DNA of 64,000 bases. Source: Portunus trituberculatus. Its lineage: Eukaryota; Arthropoda; Malacostraca; Decapoda; Portunidae. The stretch is from contig NC_059294.1 in the NCBI RefSeq assembly GCF_017591435.1, positions 19,138,475-19,202,474 on the forward strand, written 5' to 3'. Position 1 is the first letter of the stretch; the number at the start of each line of letters is the position of its first letter. Below are positions 33,777 through 64,000 of the stretch, in pieces. A model generated the notes under the pieces. The model was not told where the DNA came from, did no database searches, and saw only the letters and a program-made list of their open reading frames with translations. A program made the translations under genes and the position numbers.

Positions 33777-34385
33777 ATGATGTATACGAACATAGACGGG
33801 GTTTTATCAAGTAAACTAGAATTAAGAGATTACATAAAAAAAGAAAATCCAGATATTGTATGCCTGGGTGAAACAAAACTAAATAAGGGAATCAAAATAG
33901 ACTTGGATAATAGGTATAATGTATGGAGAAGAGACAGAGTGGGCAAAGGAGGAGGAGGAGTCATGATTATGTTAAGGAAGGAGATAGTGATAAACAAAAT
34001 GGAATGTGGGGAAGGAAAAGCAGAAGTATTGTATATTAAGATGCATATTAATAAAAAAGAGTTAACAATCATTGTAACATATGTGCCACCAAAAACAAAT
34101 TCATGGACCAATCAAGAATATAAAGACATGATAGATGACACAATAAGGAGTCTAACGAGAATCGTTAAAGAAAGGAGAAAAGTGATATTAGTAGGAGATT
34201 TCAACTGTAAAGAAGTGGACTGGGAAAATTATGAAAGTGGTATGGGGGGAAGAAGCCTGGGGAGAAAGATTCTTGAACCTAATGATAGACAATATGATGG
34301 ACCAGAGAGTAAAGGAATGCACAAGATTCAGAGGAAACGACGAGCCGGCGAGATTGGACCTAGTTTTTACAAGGTATACAAATGA
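33777..34385 (+). pseudogene. LINE copy D endonuclease
   Basis: An APE-type endonuclease N-terminal part: MYTNIDGVLSSKLELRDYIK, DIVCLGETKLNKGI (catalytic Glu), RDRVGKGGGGVMIML, ELTIIVTYVPPKTNSW and KVILVGDFNCKEVDWENYE. A frameshift near 34290 breaks it, and the C-terminal part (LDLVFT, CPLGKSDHAIIEID with the catalytic SDH) follows in other frames. Confidence 0.85.
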
Positions 34386-35690
34386 ATGACGATATAAGAT
34401 ATAAGTGCCCATTGGGAAAGAGTGACCATGCAATAATAGAAATAGATATAGAAGAGGGAAAGGAAGATAGAGATGATTCATACAAAGGAGACCGATTAAA
34501 TTACAGAAAGGCTGATATTGAGAATCTCAAGAACTATTTTAAAAACGTAGACTGGGAGGAGATGGAAAACTCAGAGACAATGCAAGACAAATATAACTTA
34601 TTTTTGGAAATATACAAAACAGGAGTCAGGGAATATGTCCCGAAATATAAACCTAAAGAAGAAGGAAAGAAAGATTGGTTTAATGCAAGGTGTGCCAAGG
34701 CAAAGGAGAAAAGAGATGGAGCATGGAAAAGGTGGAGAAATAGAAATCCAGCAAATAAGGAAAACTTCAAAGCAGCGAGAAATGAATATGTTAAGGTGAG
34801 GAAGGAAGAGGAAAAGAACTTCGAAAAATGTAAGGAGCAACCAAAATTGTTCTATAGATTCATAAATGGAAAAATTAGGCAAAAAGAAACAATAGAAAGG
34901 TTAAAAGGAGAGAACGGGATGGTGGAAGACCCAAAAAGTATGGCAGAACTATTAAATAAAAAATTCCAGGAGGTCTTTACTAAGGAATCCAAATGTGAGA
35001 GGCCACACAGTAATAGAGAGACAATCTATATGAAAGAGATTAAAGTAACCAAGCATGAAATAAAAGAGTTAATGAAGGAACTGGATGAAGAGAAGGCAAT
35101 GGGACCAGATGAAGTCTCAGGCAGAATACTGAAAGGATGTAAGGAAGAACTAGCAAGTCTTATATACAATATCATAAAATGCTCAATAGAAAATGGAACA
35201 GTACCAGTAGAATGGAAAAGAGCTGAGGTGGTTCCCATATATAAGAGCGAAAGGAAAGAAGAACCTTTAAATTACTGACTGGTATCACTAACTGGTGTAA
35301 TATGCAAGATGTGTGAAAGAATAATAAAGAAACAATGGATCGAATTCCTTGAAGACAACAAATTAATATCAAATAGCCAATTTGGTTTTAGAAAAAGACG
35401 GTCTTGTGTAACTAATTTATTGAGTTTCTATTCTAGAATAGTTGATAGAGTACAAGAGAGAGAGGGATGGGTTGATTGTATTTATTTGGATTTAAAAAAG
35501 GCGTTTGACAGTGCCACATGCAAGAATACTGTGGAAGTTAGAGGAAAAGGATGGCTTAAAAGGAAGCACATTGAGATGGATAGAAAATTATTTGAGGGGG
35601 AGAGAAATAAGGACGGTAGTTAAAGATATGAAGTCCAAGTGGAGAGCAGTAGAAAGCGGAGTGCCACAGGGGTCAGTATTGGCACCAATA
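34382..35690 (+). pseudogene. LINE copy D reverse transcriptase, N-terminal part
   Basis: Open from CPLGKSDHAIIEID through WFNARCAKAKEKRDGAWKRW, then LDEEKAMGPDEVSGRILKGC and VPVEWKRAEVVPIYKSER to a TGA at 35276-35278. The frame then resumes: NSQFGFRKRRSCVTNLLSFY, DCIYLDLKKAFD (motif A), a frameshift, and SGVPQGSVLAPI (motif B) at the insertion point. Confidence 0.85.
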
Positions 35691-36741
35691 CAGGCAATCC
35701 CCGTTTAACGAAGGGGTTACGTTCCTAAAAACTTTAAGCGAAACTTGTTGCGAACCGATTATAACAAGTTTAACCCCTGATTTGAACTTCCATTGAGAGT
35801 AAACAAAGTGAGAGTGCATCATAGTACAGTAAAAGGTTTAATGAAAGTAAAAATTATGAAGTTAAACATTTAGGTAGTTTAATTTAAGTCATTATAATGT
35901 ACACTAATGTATGTAGTACGTTCCTTTATAATGTTGATGATCTTAACTTTATGAAGGAGGAGAGTGAAACAGGAAATACACTAAGACAACCTGTGGAATG
36001 TAAACAAAGTGTGCATCATGGTACATATACAAAACTTATGTACCACATTTCCACAAGGCTTTCCATTTTATCTATTGTAGAGTCACGAGTTCTGGTGGTT
36101 CTTTTAGCTTGCAAGGAAGATGAGGTCTCACTAGCCTTCTTAATAGAGTCTCTTGACTTGAAAATAGTAGACAGTAGATGGAGTCAAGCCATGGTGGGAA
36201 GCAATGTTATTAGTTTTCTGGCCTTTCTCTTGTCTGTGAATAATACCCAGCTTCAATTCGAGAGTAAGACACTTCCTGGTCTTCTTAGGAACGTTAGGCC
36301 ACATTGCAGGGCGTTTTGGTGGTAAGTTGAACTAAGGAAGATGAGCTGCAGGTGACGCTGTTATGTTTTGACTGGGCAGTGAGTGGTGCGTGTGATCTTG
36401 ATCTTGATCTTGATGCTACAGGTGAGACAGAATTTCTTCTGAGTCAGACCTTTGTATCGGCAGAGCCTGTGATGTCCACGAGAGGCTTGATCTTGATCTT
36501 TATTCTACAGGTGTCTCAGGATTTCTCCTGAGGCAGGCCTTAGTACCAGCAGCTCCTGATGTATTCAAAAGCCTGTCAGCTTGCATGATACGGTGGGGCT
36601 TTCAAATTTGGAAAAAAAAATACCTGGATAAAACTTCGTTAAAGCGAGTTTGGTGTTCGTTAAACGAGCAAGATGGTAGTAAAATGAAACCGTTATAGCG
36701 AAATTTCGTTGTGTGAACCTTCGTTAAACGGGGGTTGCCTG
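35691..36741 (-). mobile_element. TA-target element (family A) inserted in LINE copy D
   Basis: It is bounded by CAGGCAATCCCCGTTTAAC at 35691 and the inverted GTTAAACGGGGGTTGCCTG at 36741. TA is duplicated on both sides (35689-35690 and 36742-36743). Its transposase-fragment strand is minus. It is about the same length (1051 bp) as 21179-22224. The LINE reading goes from LAPI straight to LFIYINDMPEG across it. Confidence 0.93.
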
Positions 36742-36743
36742 TA

Positions 36744-37610
36744 CTTTTTATTTATATTAACGACATGCCAGAAGGAGTGAACAGCTACGTAAATCTGTTT
36801 GCAGATGATACGAAACTGTGCAGAGTTATAAAGCAAAAGGAGGATTGTGAAATACTGCAAGAAGACCTAAATAAGATCTGGGAATGGAGTAAGAAGTGGG
36901 AAATGGAATTCAATGTGAACAAAAGCCATGTCATGGAAATGGGAAAGAGTGAAAGATGACCTGTGGGAATCTATAAGATGGGAGATGGAGTAGAACTGGA
37001 GAAAGTCAAAAAGGAAAAGGACTTAGGAGTGATGATGGAAGAAAACAATCAACCAGTAAACTATATTGATAGAATTTTTTGAGAAACATAATTTGCTAAG
37101 GAATATTGGAGTAGCATTTCACTATGGACAAAGAAATGATGAAGAAATTGATAAGTACTATAATAAGACCTAGATTGGAATGTGCAGGAGTAGTGTGGGC
37201 CCCTCATAAAAAGAAACACATAAGGAAATTGGAGAGGCTACAAAAAATAGCTACAAGAATGATTCCAGAATTTGAAGGGATGACATATGAGGAGAGACTA
37301 AAAGCTATGGATCTACCAACCCTGGAACAAAGAAGGGAGAGAGGAGACCTGATACAAGTTTATAAATTGATCAACGGAATGGACCAAGTGGATAATGAGA
37401 AACTGATCCTGAGAGAAGAATATTACATCCGAAACACAAGATCGCATAGTAAAAAGCTGAGAAAAGGAAGATGTCTGAGAGATATTAAAAAATATAGTTT
37501 CCCGCAGAGATGTATTGAGACGTGGAACAGTTTAAATGAAGAAGTAGTGTCTGCAACGAGTGTGCATACTTTTAAAGTAAGATTGGATAAATATAGATAT
37601 GGAGACGGGG
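36744..37610 (+). pseudogene. LINE copy D reverse transcriptase, C-terminal part
   Basis: It resumes after the insertion with LFIYINDMPEGVNSYVNLFA and DDTKLCRV (F-A-D-D active site), then QEDLNKIWEWSKKWEMEFNV. After stops it continues with KEMMKKLISTIIRPRLECAG, RKLERLQKIATRMIPEFEG and the C-terminal SFPQRCIETWNSLNEEVVSA. Inactive. Confidence 0.85.
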
Positions 37611-37656
37611 CCACACGAGCATCAAGCCCAGGCCCTGTAAAACTACAACTAGGTAA

Positions 37657-37658
<2 letters not shown>

Positions 37659-37735
<77 letters not shown>
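37659..37735. repeat. (CA)n between LINE copies D and E
   Basis: A CA run of about 77 bp between the AACTAGGTAAATAC tail of copy D and the 5'-truncated start of copy E. Confidence 0.96.
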
Positions 37736-37739
<4 letters not shown>

Positions 37740-37775
37740 TAAAGAAAGAACAGAGGAGGAAAAGACCAAGTTTTT

Positions 37776-38762
37776 TTGGAGGATGAGAAATGGGAGGCTA
37801 AAGAAGTGGTGGATAAAATAGACGGAATAGGCATTACATGGAAGAATGAGACTAGGAATGGAATAAAAGTGACTTACACGAACATAGATGGATTTCTGTC
37901 TAAGAGGCTAGAATGTATGGATTACCTAAGAAATAACGAACTGGACATAATGTGTGTAGTGGAAACAAAGCTAAGGCCAGAAATAAAGCTAGACTTGTTT
38001 GTTGTAAAACACTACAAAGTATGGAGAAATGATAGAAAAAATATAAGAGGTGGTGGTATAATGGTTCTTACTAAGGAAGATCTGATAGTGAAGGAGGTGA
38101 ACTATAGTAAGAGAAATGAGGAAGTGATAAGTATGCTTATAACAGATGGCAAGAGGGACATTAATATTACAACAGTATACATACCATCCAGAACCAGTGC
38201 TTGGGAATATGAACAGTACCAAATGGTGATGAGAAATACTCTAGACAGAATGAAGCAAGAACTCATCAGAAAGGATAGAGTGATGATAGTTGGAGACTCT
38301 AATTGCATAGAAATAGTGTGGGAAGACTACGAAGTGGTGAACGGTGGTGAGTGGGCAGAAGAATTGTTAAAGGTAGCAACAAATAACTTGATGACACAGT
38401 GGGTGAGATCACCAACAAGGTGCAGGGGACAAGATGTTGCAGCAAGGTTGGATTTGGTATTTACCAGGGGAATCTCTCTAAAAGAGGAAATTGAACATGA
38501 ATGTCCCTTGGGGAAAAGCGATCATGATGTCCTAAGCTTTGAGCTGGATACAGAATTAAGCACGAATAAGATTGTGGAACGCAGGGAGGAAAAATTAAAT
38601 TATACTAGGGCAAATTATAACCATATAAGGGAGTTCTTTAATGAAATTGACTGGTCCGTGGTATACCAGGAAAGGGATATGCAATTGAAATACGATAAAT
38701 TTATGGATTTGTATAACTCTGCTGTGAAAAGTTTGTGCCATATCACAGAAAGAGGACTTTAA
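37776..38762 (+). pseudogene. LINE copy E endonuclease
   Basis: A continuous frame of 328 residues. APE-type boxes: TYTNIDGFLSKRLECMDYLR, LDIMCVVETKLRPEIKL (catalytic Glu), VWRNDRKNIRGGGIMVL, DRVMIVGDSNCIEIVWEDY (GDFN is changed to GDSN), RLDLVFTRGISL, and CPLGKSDHDVLSFE with the catalytic SDH. The Phe-to-Ser change in GDFN may weaken it. A frameshift near 38740 separates it from the linker and RT. Confidence 0.85.
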
Positions 38763-39064
38763 ATAATAAACAGTGGTTTAATAGAAATTGTGAAGAAGCA
38801 AAAAAGAACAAAGAAAAGGCATGGAAGAAACTTAAGAAAAACAGTGATGTATTATCAAGGGAAGTCTACAAAACAGCAAGGAATAGATATGTTGAAGTAA
38901 GGAGAACAGCACAGAAGGAATATGAACAGAGGGTGGTGGAAAACTGTGATAGTGACCCAAAATGTTTTACAAATTCATAAATGGAAAACTAAATAAAAGG
39001 GAGGCAATAGAAAAGGTAAAAACGGGAAGAAGTATATGAAGATGCTGGAGATATAGCTGAAATT

Positions 39065-40549
39065 TTGAACGACAACTTTTGCAAAGTGTTTACAAAGGAG
39101 GAGCATTTTATGGGAGGAAGGCCTACGGAAATAAAGCAAATGCAGGACATCATGGTTACTAAGGAAGATGTAAGGAAAATTATAAGCAATCTGGATATTA
39201 ATAAATCAATGGGGCCTGATGGCATATCTGGGAGGTTGCTAAATGAATGTAAGGATCAATTGTTGAACCCCGTATTTGATATTGTGGAAACCTCCATACG
39301 AACAGGATTAGTCCCGAAAGAGTGGAAAAGAGCTGACATTGTGCCTATATATAAGAATGGTAGTAGAATGGAACCGCTAAATTATAGACCAGTATCGTTG
39401 ACTAGTATATTGTGCAAGGTATGTGAAGAAGTAATTAAAGCTAAGTGGAGTGAGTATCTAGAAAGTGAAAACATTCTGAGTGAAAGGCAGTTTGGTTTCA
39501 GAAAAGGAAGATCGTGTATATCCAATTTATTATGTTTTTATTCAAGAGTGACTGACATACTACAACATAGAGAGGGATGGGTGGATGCTATCTACCTGGA
39601 CTTGAGAAAGGCCTTTGATAAAGTACCACACAATAGACTGATGTGGAAACTAAAGATGATTGGAGGAGTAAATGATAAACTAGCAAAATGGATGGAAAAT
39701 TACTTAATGGGAAGAGAAATGAGAACAGTGGTGAGAGGAAGGAAGTCCGAGTGGAAGAAGGTAACCAGTGGAGTTCCACAAGGGTCAGTGCTGGGTCCCA
39801 TCATGTTTTTGATTTATGTTAATGATATGCCAGTAGGAATTGACAGTTACATGAACATGTTTGCGGACGATACTAAAATTATGAGGAGAGTAAAGAATGT
39901 GGAAGATTGTAACAAGTTACAGGAAGATCTTGATAAAATATATGAGTGGAGTAAGGAGTGGCAGATGGAATTTAATATAGACAAGACCCATGTTATGAAA
40001 ATGGGAAGAAGTAGATACAGACCAAACAGGGATTACAGGCTGGGTGATGAGAAAATTAAAGAGACCAATGAGGAGAAAGACTTAGGAGTAACCGTGCAAA
40101 ACACTTTGTCACCGGAGAAACACATTAACAAGATTTTTTTGAAAACATACAACATGCTTCAAAATATTGGCCTTGCATTCCACTACCTAGATGAAGGAAT
40201 AATGAAGAAGATATTATGTACCTTAATAAGACCCCAGTTAGAATATGCAGCATGTGTCTGGTCACCGCATATGAAGAAAAATGTGAAGAAGGTGGAAAGG
40301 GTACAGAGGCTGGCAACAAGGATGGTACCAGGATTCAGGGAGTTAGACTATGAGGAAAGACTGAGGAAGCTGGGGCTGACCACATTAGAAGAGAGAAGAA
40401 CAAGAAGAGACATAATAACTATGTATAAATTGGTGAACAAGATTGACATACTGGACAGAGAGTTGATAAAGGTGACCATAAGTAATCATCTCCGAGGACA
40501 TGGAAAAAAGCTAATAAAGGACATCTGTCTAAATGACGTGAAAAAATAG
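39065..40549 (+). pseudogene. LINE copy E reverse transcriptase, nearly complete
   Basis: A frame of 494 residues. Order: MGPDGISGRLLNECKDQ, VPKEWKRADIVPIYKNG, PLNYRPVSLTS, RQFGFRKGRSCISNLL, VDAIYLDLRKAFDKVPHNRL (motif A), SGVPQGSVLGPIMFLIYVND (motif B), NMFADDTKIM (active site, about residue 267), EKDLGVTVQNTLSPEKHI, LEYAACVWSPHMKKN, RVQRLATRMVPGFRELDYEE. The C-terminal end is cut by a TAG at 40547-40549, caused by a small deletion where relatives read KKYSFPHR. It is the most intact polymerase in the window. Confidence 0.88.
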
Positions 40550-40734
40550 TTTCCCGCATCGTAGCATTGATAAGTGGAATAAACTGAGCAGTGATGTCGT
40601 TGACGCGGTGTGTGTCAATCAGATGAAAGAGAGATATGACAGGAATGGACAAGGAGATAGGTCACAGAGAGCTTAGCTCGGGCCCTGTAATACACAAATA
40701 GGTAAATACAAATAGGTAAATACACACACACTTT

Positions 40735-41950
40735 AAGTACTTTTTCAACATCTAAGACATTTACTTTTATTTCTTCCAATTAACTAAAAAGGTTTGCAAT
40801 AAGATTTCATCATTTTTTAGTTAGAATTGCATTGTTGAGAAGAGGAACAAAATCCATCAACTTTGAAATGCTGCAGCAATTTGAGGGCTGAGAGTAAGAG
40901 AAAGGAGTAATCCTGGAGTGATAAGCCTACAAAGGGGAAGGGAACTGCAAGGTGACAAGGTCAAACTAAGATGAATTATGAGGTCAGAGAATGAAGAGAT
41001 GGAGTCTTTCATTGCAGAAGAATTATTTTGTGGAGGCTGCTAATGTCTAATAGTCCTATATATGCAGACAATGCATTCATCATCAATGACTCAACCAGGT
41101 AAGGACCTTTCTTTCTGTAGTGCTGATTTAAGTGTATGAATATATGAATTGTTAGGCATGAAGGCATTTTCATACAATGAATTTAAACCTTTGGATCGAT
41201 GTCACTAAATTATAAGTGAATAGACTGAATAAAATTTGTTTTTCTGGGTGTGTCTTAAGCACACAGTTAAGTATATCTGAACTGTGCTTAATTTTTGTGC
41301 TTAAGACTTAAGAAATGGTCTTGGAAGTTGAGCATAAAACGAAACATAACTTCAGCATTAAACATACTCCACCTACTTAAGAATCATTGGGAATATGTTA
41401 CCAGGCCTTTGGAATGGCACTACTAATGAAGAAAAACAAACAGTATCCTCCATACAGTTAATTTCTACAGTACACCTGGCTGATTAGCATGGGTATTGGC
41501 CATGTGACACAGGCAGCAGGTATGTAACAAATAACAAACTCAAATGGAATAACAGACAAAATCTGGACATGCAGAGATTTTTGGTCACGTTTCTGGATGT
41601 TCGTAAGTCAGGAGTATCTGTGCAATTTATCGACTACAAAGCCAACATTCATAGCTCATGAACTGGTTTGTTATGAAAGCTGAATAGGATTTGCAGTCAA
41701 TATAATACATAATACAGTATAAATAAACACAATATGAGTGAAGGCTACTAACTCATAAAACATGCATTTAATGAAGTTTACTACAAACCACCATAAGGTG
41801 ATTGATAATTCATTGCTTAAGCAAATTTGAAAATTTGTAGTTTCATTATCCTAATAACCACAGATCAATGCTCCAGGCAAATGCAACATTACAGACTTAC
41901 TTCATAAAAGTGTAAAAACAGATAATTTCAAGAATGCCTGATACATTTTC
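40735..41950. other. Sequence between LINE copy E and the POGLUT1 3' end
   Basis: It probably holds the POGLUT1 3' UTR at its right side. ATTAAA on the minus strand at 41772-41767 could be its poly(A) signal, about 185 nt past the stop. The segment near 41590-41625 (GGATGTTCGTAAGTCAGGAG) looks like one end of a TA-target element. No coding sequence was recognised. Confidence 0.45.
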
Positions 41951-41956
41951 CCTTAC

Positions 41957-62475
<20,519 letters not shown>

Positions 62476-62960
62476 GATGTGGATACTGTTTCACCCACAT
62501 GCAAGGTCAGATGCTGTGATGTAGTTGCTTTTACAGGTTAAGAAGCACCGCGAGCGGCGAGTTGCCTACAGGCTACCTGTGCTTAAGCCCATCCAACGGA
62601 TCCCTAAGGTAGGATAAGAGGAACGAAAGGCCATGTATAACGGGTAGATGTCTATTTAATGATTAGAACACTAATGAATTAAAATTTTCATAAAAAAAAT
62701 CCTGAAAAAAAAAAAAATGTTACATGGACATACTAACAACTGCCAATGCAAAGTGCAAACATGAAACTACTGTTTGGCTGTCTGCGTCTGCCGACTGGCA
62801 TACTACAGCTAGCCATCTTCTTGCCGCAGTAGGGAAAAGGAACGATGGAGAAGAATGAAAAGGAATTTGAGTGGGGCAGAAAGGCACCCAGGAAACAGAG
62901 TTGAAGGTAGAAGGCAGGGAAATATCAAGTGGGGAGATCGCTGGCATAACGATTCCAGTG
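62476..62960. other. Presumed POGLUT1 5' flank
   Basis: Should contain the POGLUT1 5' UTR and promoter on the minus strand. No clear TATA or initiator was identified. A 72-nt exon-like stretch on the + strand at 62537-62608 is discussed under findings. Confidence 0.5.
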
Positions 62961-62974
62961 AAATAGTTTTGGAA

Positions 62975-63296
62975 GCATGCAGGCAGCCTAATATATAATC
63001 AATGAGGAAAGGGATGAGGTACTATACCTAGAAAATAATGTAGTCGTACACAGTGAAGCAAGAAATGTGAATAGTATCGAAACAAGTAGGCAGGACAATG
63101 ACTTGGCACTAAAGATTAAAGGGAAAACTGGTCGAACTGACGGGATGGTAGCCGAGTTCATGAAATGTAGAGGAGAGAACCTATAGTCTCATTATTCAAA
63201 GAAATAATAAAGAAAGACGATGTGCCTCAAGACTGGAAGAAAAACAAAGTAACATTTATCTACGAGGTAAAAGATAAGGAAAGGGAGGAATCTGGA
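62975..63296 (+). mobile_element. RTE-type LINE RT fragment
   Basis: Scattered + strand pieces: LKIKGKTGRTDGMVAEFMK (the GK-PGPDG-E box of RTE RTs, about 63112-63168) and VPQDWKKNKVTFIYEVKDKE (63219-63276). It stops where the terminal repeat of the next element begins. Confidence 0.72.
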
Positions 63297-64000
63297 AAGG
63301 CGGGTTCACATGTGCGACTGAAAATTTACGTAGAGTTTCCAGTTTCCGACTCAAAATCGGTGCTTAGCGAAAAGAGAAATCATTCGCAAAACAAGACCAA
63401 CATACGATGGTCTTATTATTAGTCGATTTGCGACTTTGTTTACGTCGTGACGTCACGGAGTAAACTTTGAAAATGTAGTCTTCAGTTCTAGATAAGATGT
63501 TAGATTTGGTGAGGGAAAAAGAACACATCTAGGACCCCCAGAAATGGATTATGCAGAAAAAAAAAAAGTTTGCCCAAATCGTCGTTCGACGAAATAGCTG
63601 CCACTCGATAAGAACTGTTTCCCTCAGTGAAGGGTGTTGTTGGAGGTGAGTATTGAAGACTTATCATGATTTAATATGACCGCAATTGTGCTTAGTCTTC
63701 TTAAAATGAACAATTTTCTTATGAGAAATGCAGGCTAATTTAGAGTGTGGTATACAGATCCTTTTTTTTCCTTCTACTAAGACATGGACGTATTCACAGG
63801 CATTTTCTTTTCTGTTGGCACATCCGGTACGCCAAAAGAAGAGCAACCAGCCAACCACAGCTTCAGCATCGTCACTGGAGGAAGACATCTTGGCGGGTAG
63901 CTGTTTGTTTGCATTCACTTTCCGTCAAGACGCCAACTATATTATAGTCGTGATACTTTCCAACTAGAAGGGGTGAGTCGGAAACTCTACCTACGTAAAA
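63297..64000. mobile_element. Harbinger-like DNA element, cut by the window edge
   Basis: The left part GGCGGGTTCACATGTGCGAC and TTTACGTAGAGTTTCCAGTTTCCGACTCA is mirrored at the window end (GAGTCGGAAACTCTACCTAC then GTAAA). The right terminus is outside the window. A minus-strand frame (63876-63664: MSSSSDDAEAVVGWLLFFWR) recalls Harbinger transposase N-termini. A perfect CRE-like palindrome CGTGACGTCACG lies at 63446-63457. Family assignment is tentative. Confidence 0.55.

Larger units (their letters stand above)
32574..37658 (+). mobile_element. CR1-like LINE, copy D: longest copy, split by a DNA transposon
   Basis: It begins with a non-coding leader, then a charged ORF1 (from about 32718, main piece 33122-33682), ORF2 endonuclease (33777-34385), RT (34382-35690), a 1051-bp DNA element (35691-36741), and the rest of RT and C-terminus (36744-37610). 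It ends with AAAACTACAACTAGGTAAATAC and a CA tract. Without the insertion it is about 4.0 kb. At least three frameshifts or stops outside the insertion show it was already decaying or has decayed since. Confidence 0.88.
37736..40730 (+). mobile_element. CR1-like LINE, copy E: best preserved ORF2
   Basis: It starts in the ORF1-ORF2 region. It carries the endonuclease (37776-38762), a linker (38735-38980), and an almost intact RT (39065-40549). It ends CCTGTAATACACAAATAGGT plus AAATAGGTAAATAC repeats and a short CA run. The AAATAGG tail differs from the AACTAGG tail of copies A-D, so it belongs to another subfamily. Confidence 0.88.

Noticed and set aside
37776..40549. Host gene with an RT-like domain
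   Set aside because: It has APE endonuclease plus RT, related copies next to it, frameshifts and a repeat tail. It is LINE copy E.

Overview
The window is eukaryotic nuclear DNA, most likely from a decapod crustacean. Evidence for this: spliced genes with arthropod-like proteins and standard GT-AG introns, very long (CA)n, (GA)n and (TA)n microsatellites, tRNA-derived SINEs, CR1-like and jockey-like LINEs, a DIRS element, and many pogo/Tigger, Tc1 and piggyBac-type DNA elements. The species assignment is inference from this repeat content.

Two host genes can be rebuilt exon by exon. On the + strand (3138-14500) lie the last five exons of an FTSJ1/TRM7-type tRNA 2'-O-ribose methyltransferase; its first exon(s) are outside the window. 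On the - strand (62475-41957) lies a complete eight-exon POGLUT1/Rumi protein O-glucosyltransferase of 405 aa. All splice phases agree in both genes. The two genes are convergent. About 27 kb of almost pure mobile DNA (14.5-41.9 kb) lies between their 3' ends.

Layout. 1-2442: a chain of three pogo/Tigger-type elements. 2450-2875: 3' end of a jockey-like LINE. 3.1-14.5 kb: FTSJ1, whose 8.1-kb second visible intron holds a DIRS tyrosine-recombinase retrotransposon (about 4541-10420), and whose next intron holds a 1-kb MITE. 15.0-17.2 kb: a Tc1 element split by a piggyBac-like element. 17.5-19.7 kb: jockey-like LINE remains. 20.0-23.4 kb: two inverted copies of a pogo-like element that carries a retropepsin fragment, on either side of a third TA-target element. 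23.8-24.6 kb: the end of an ORF with a restriction-like endonuclease motif. 24.8-40.7 kb: two SINEs and a head-to-tail array of CR1-like LINE copies joined by (CA)n tracts, one copy interrupted by a TA-target element. 42-62.5 kb: POGLUT1, with introns filled by LINE, SINE, Tigger and unassigned terminal-inverted-repeat elements. 62.9-64.0 kb: an RTE fragment and one end of a Harbinger-like element cut by the window edge.

The most interesting non-repeat signal is in POGLUT1 intron 4 on the opposite strand: a TATA box, a correctly spaced arthropod initiator, a short signal-peptide first exon and a perfect splice donor (49525-49635), followed by a phase-compatible open exon. This may be a nested gene for a small secreted peptide; transcript data would be needed to confirm it.
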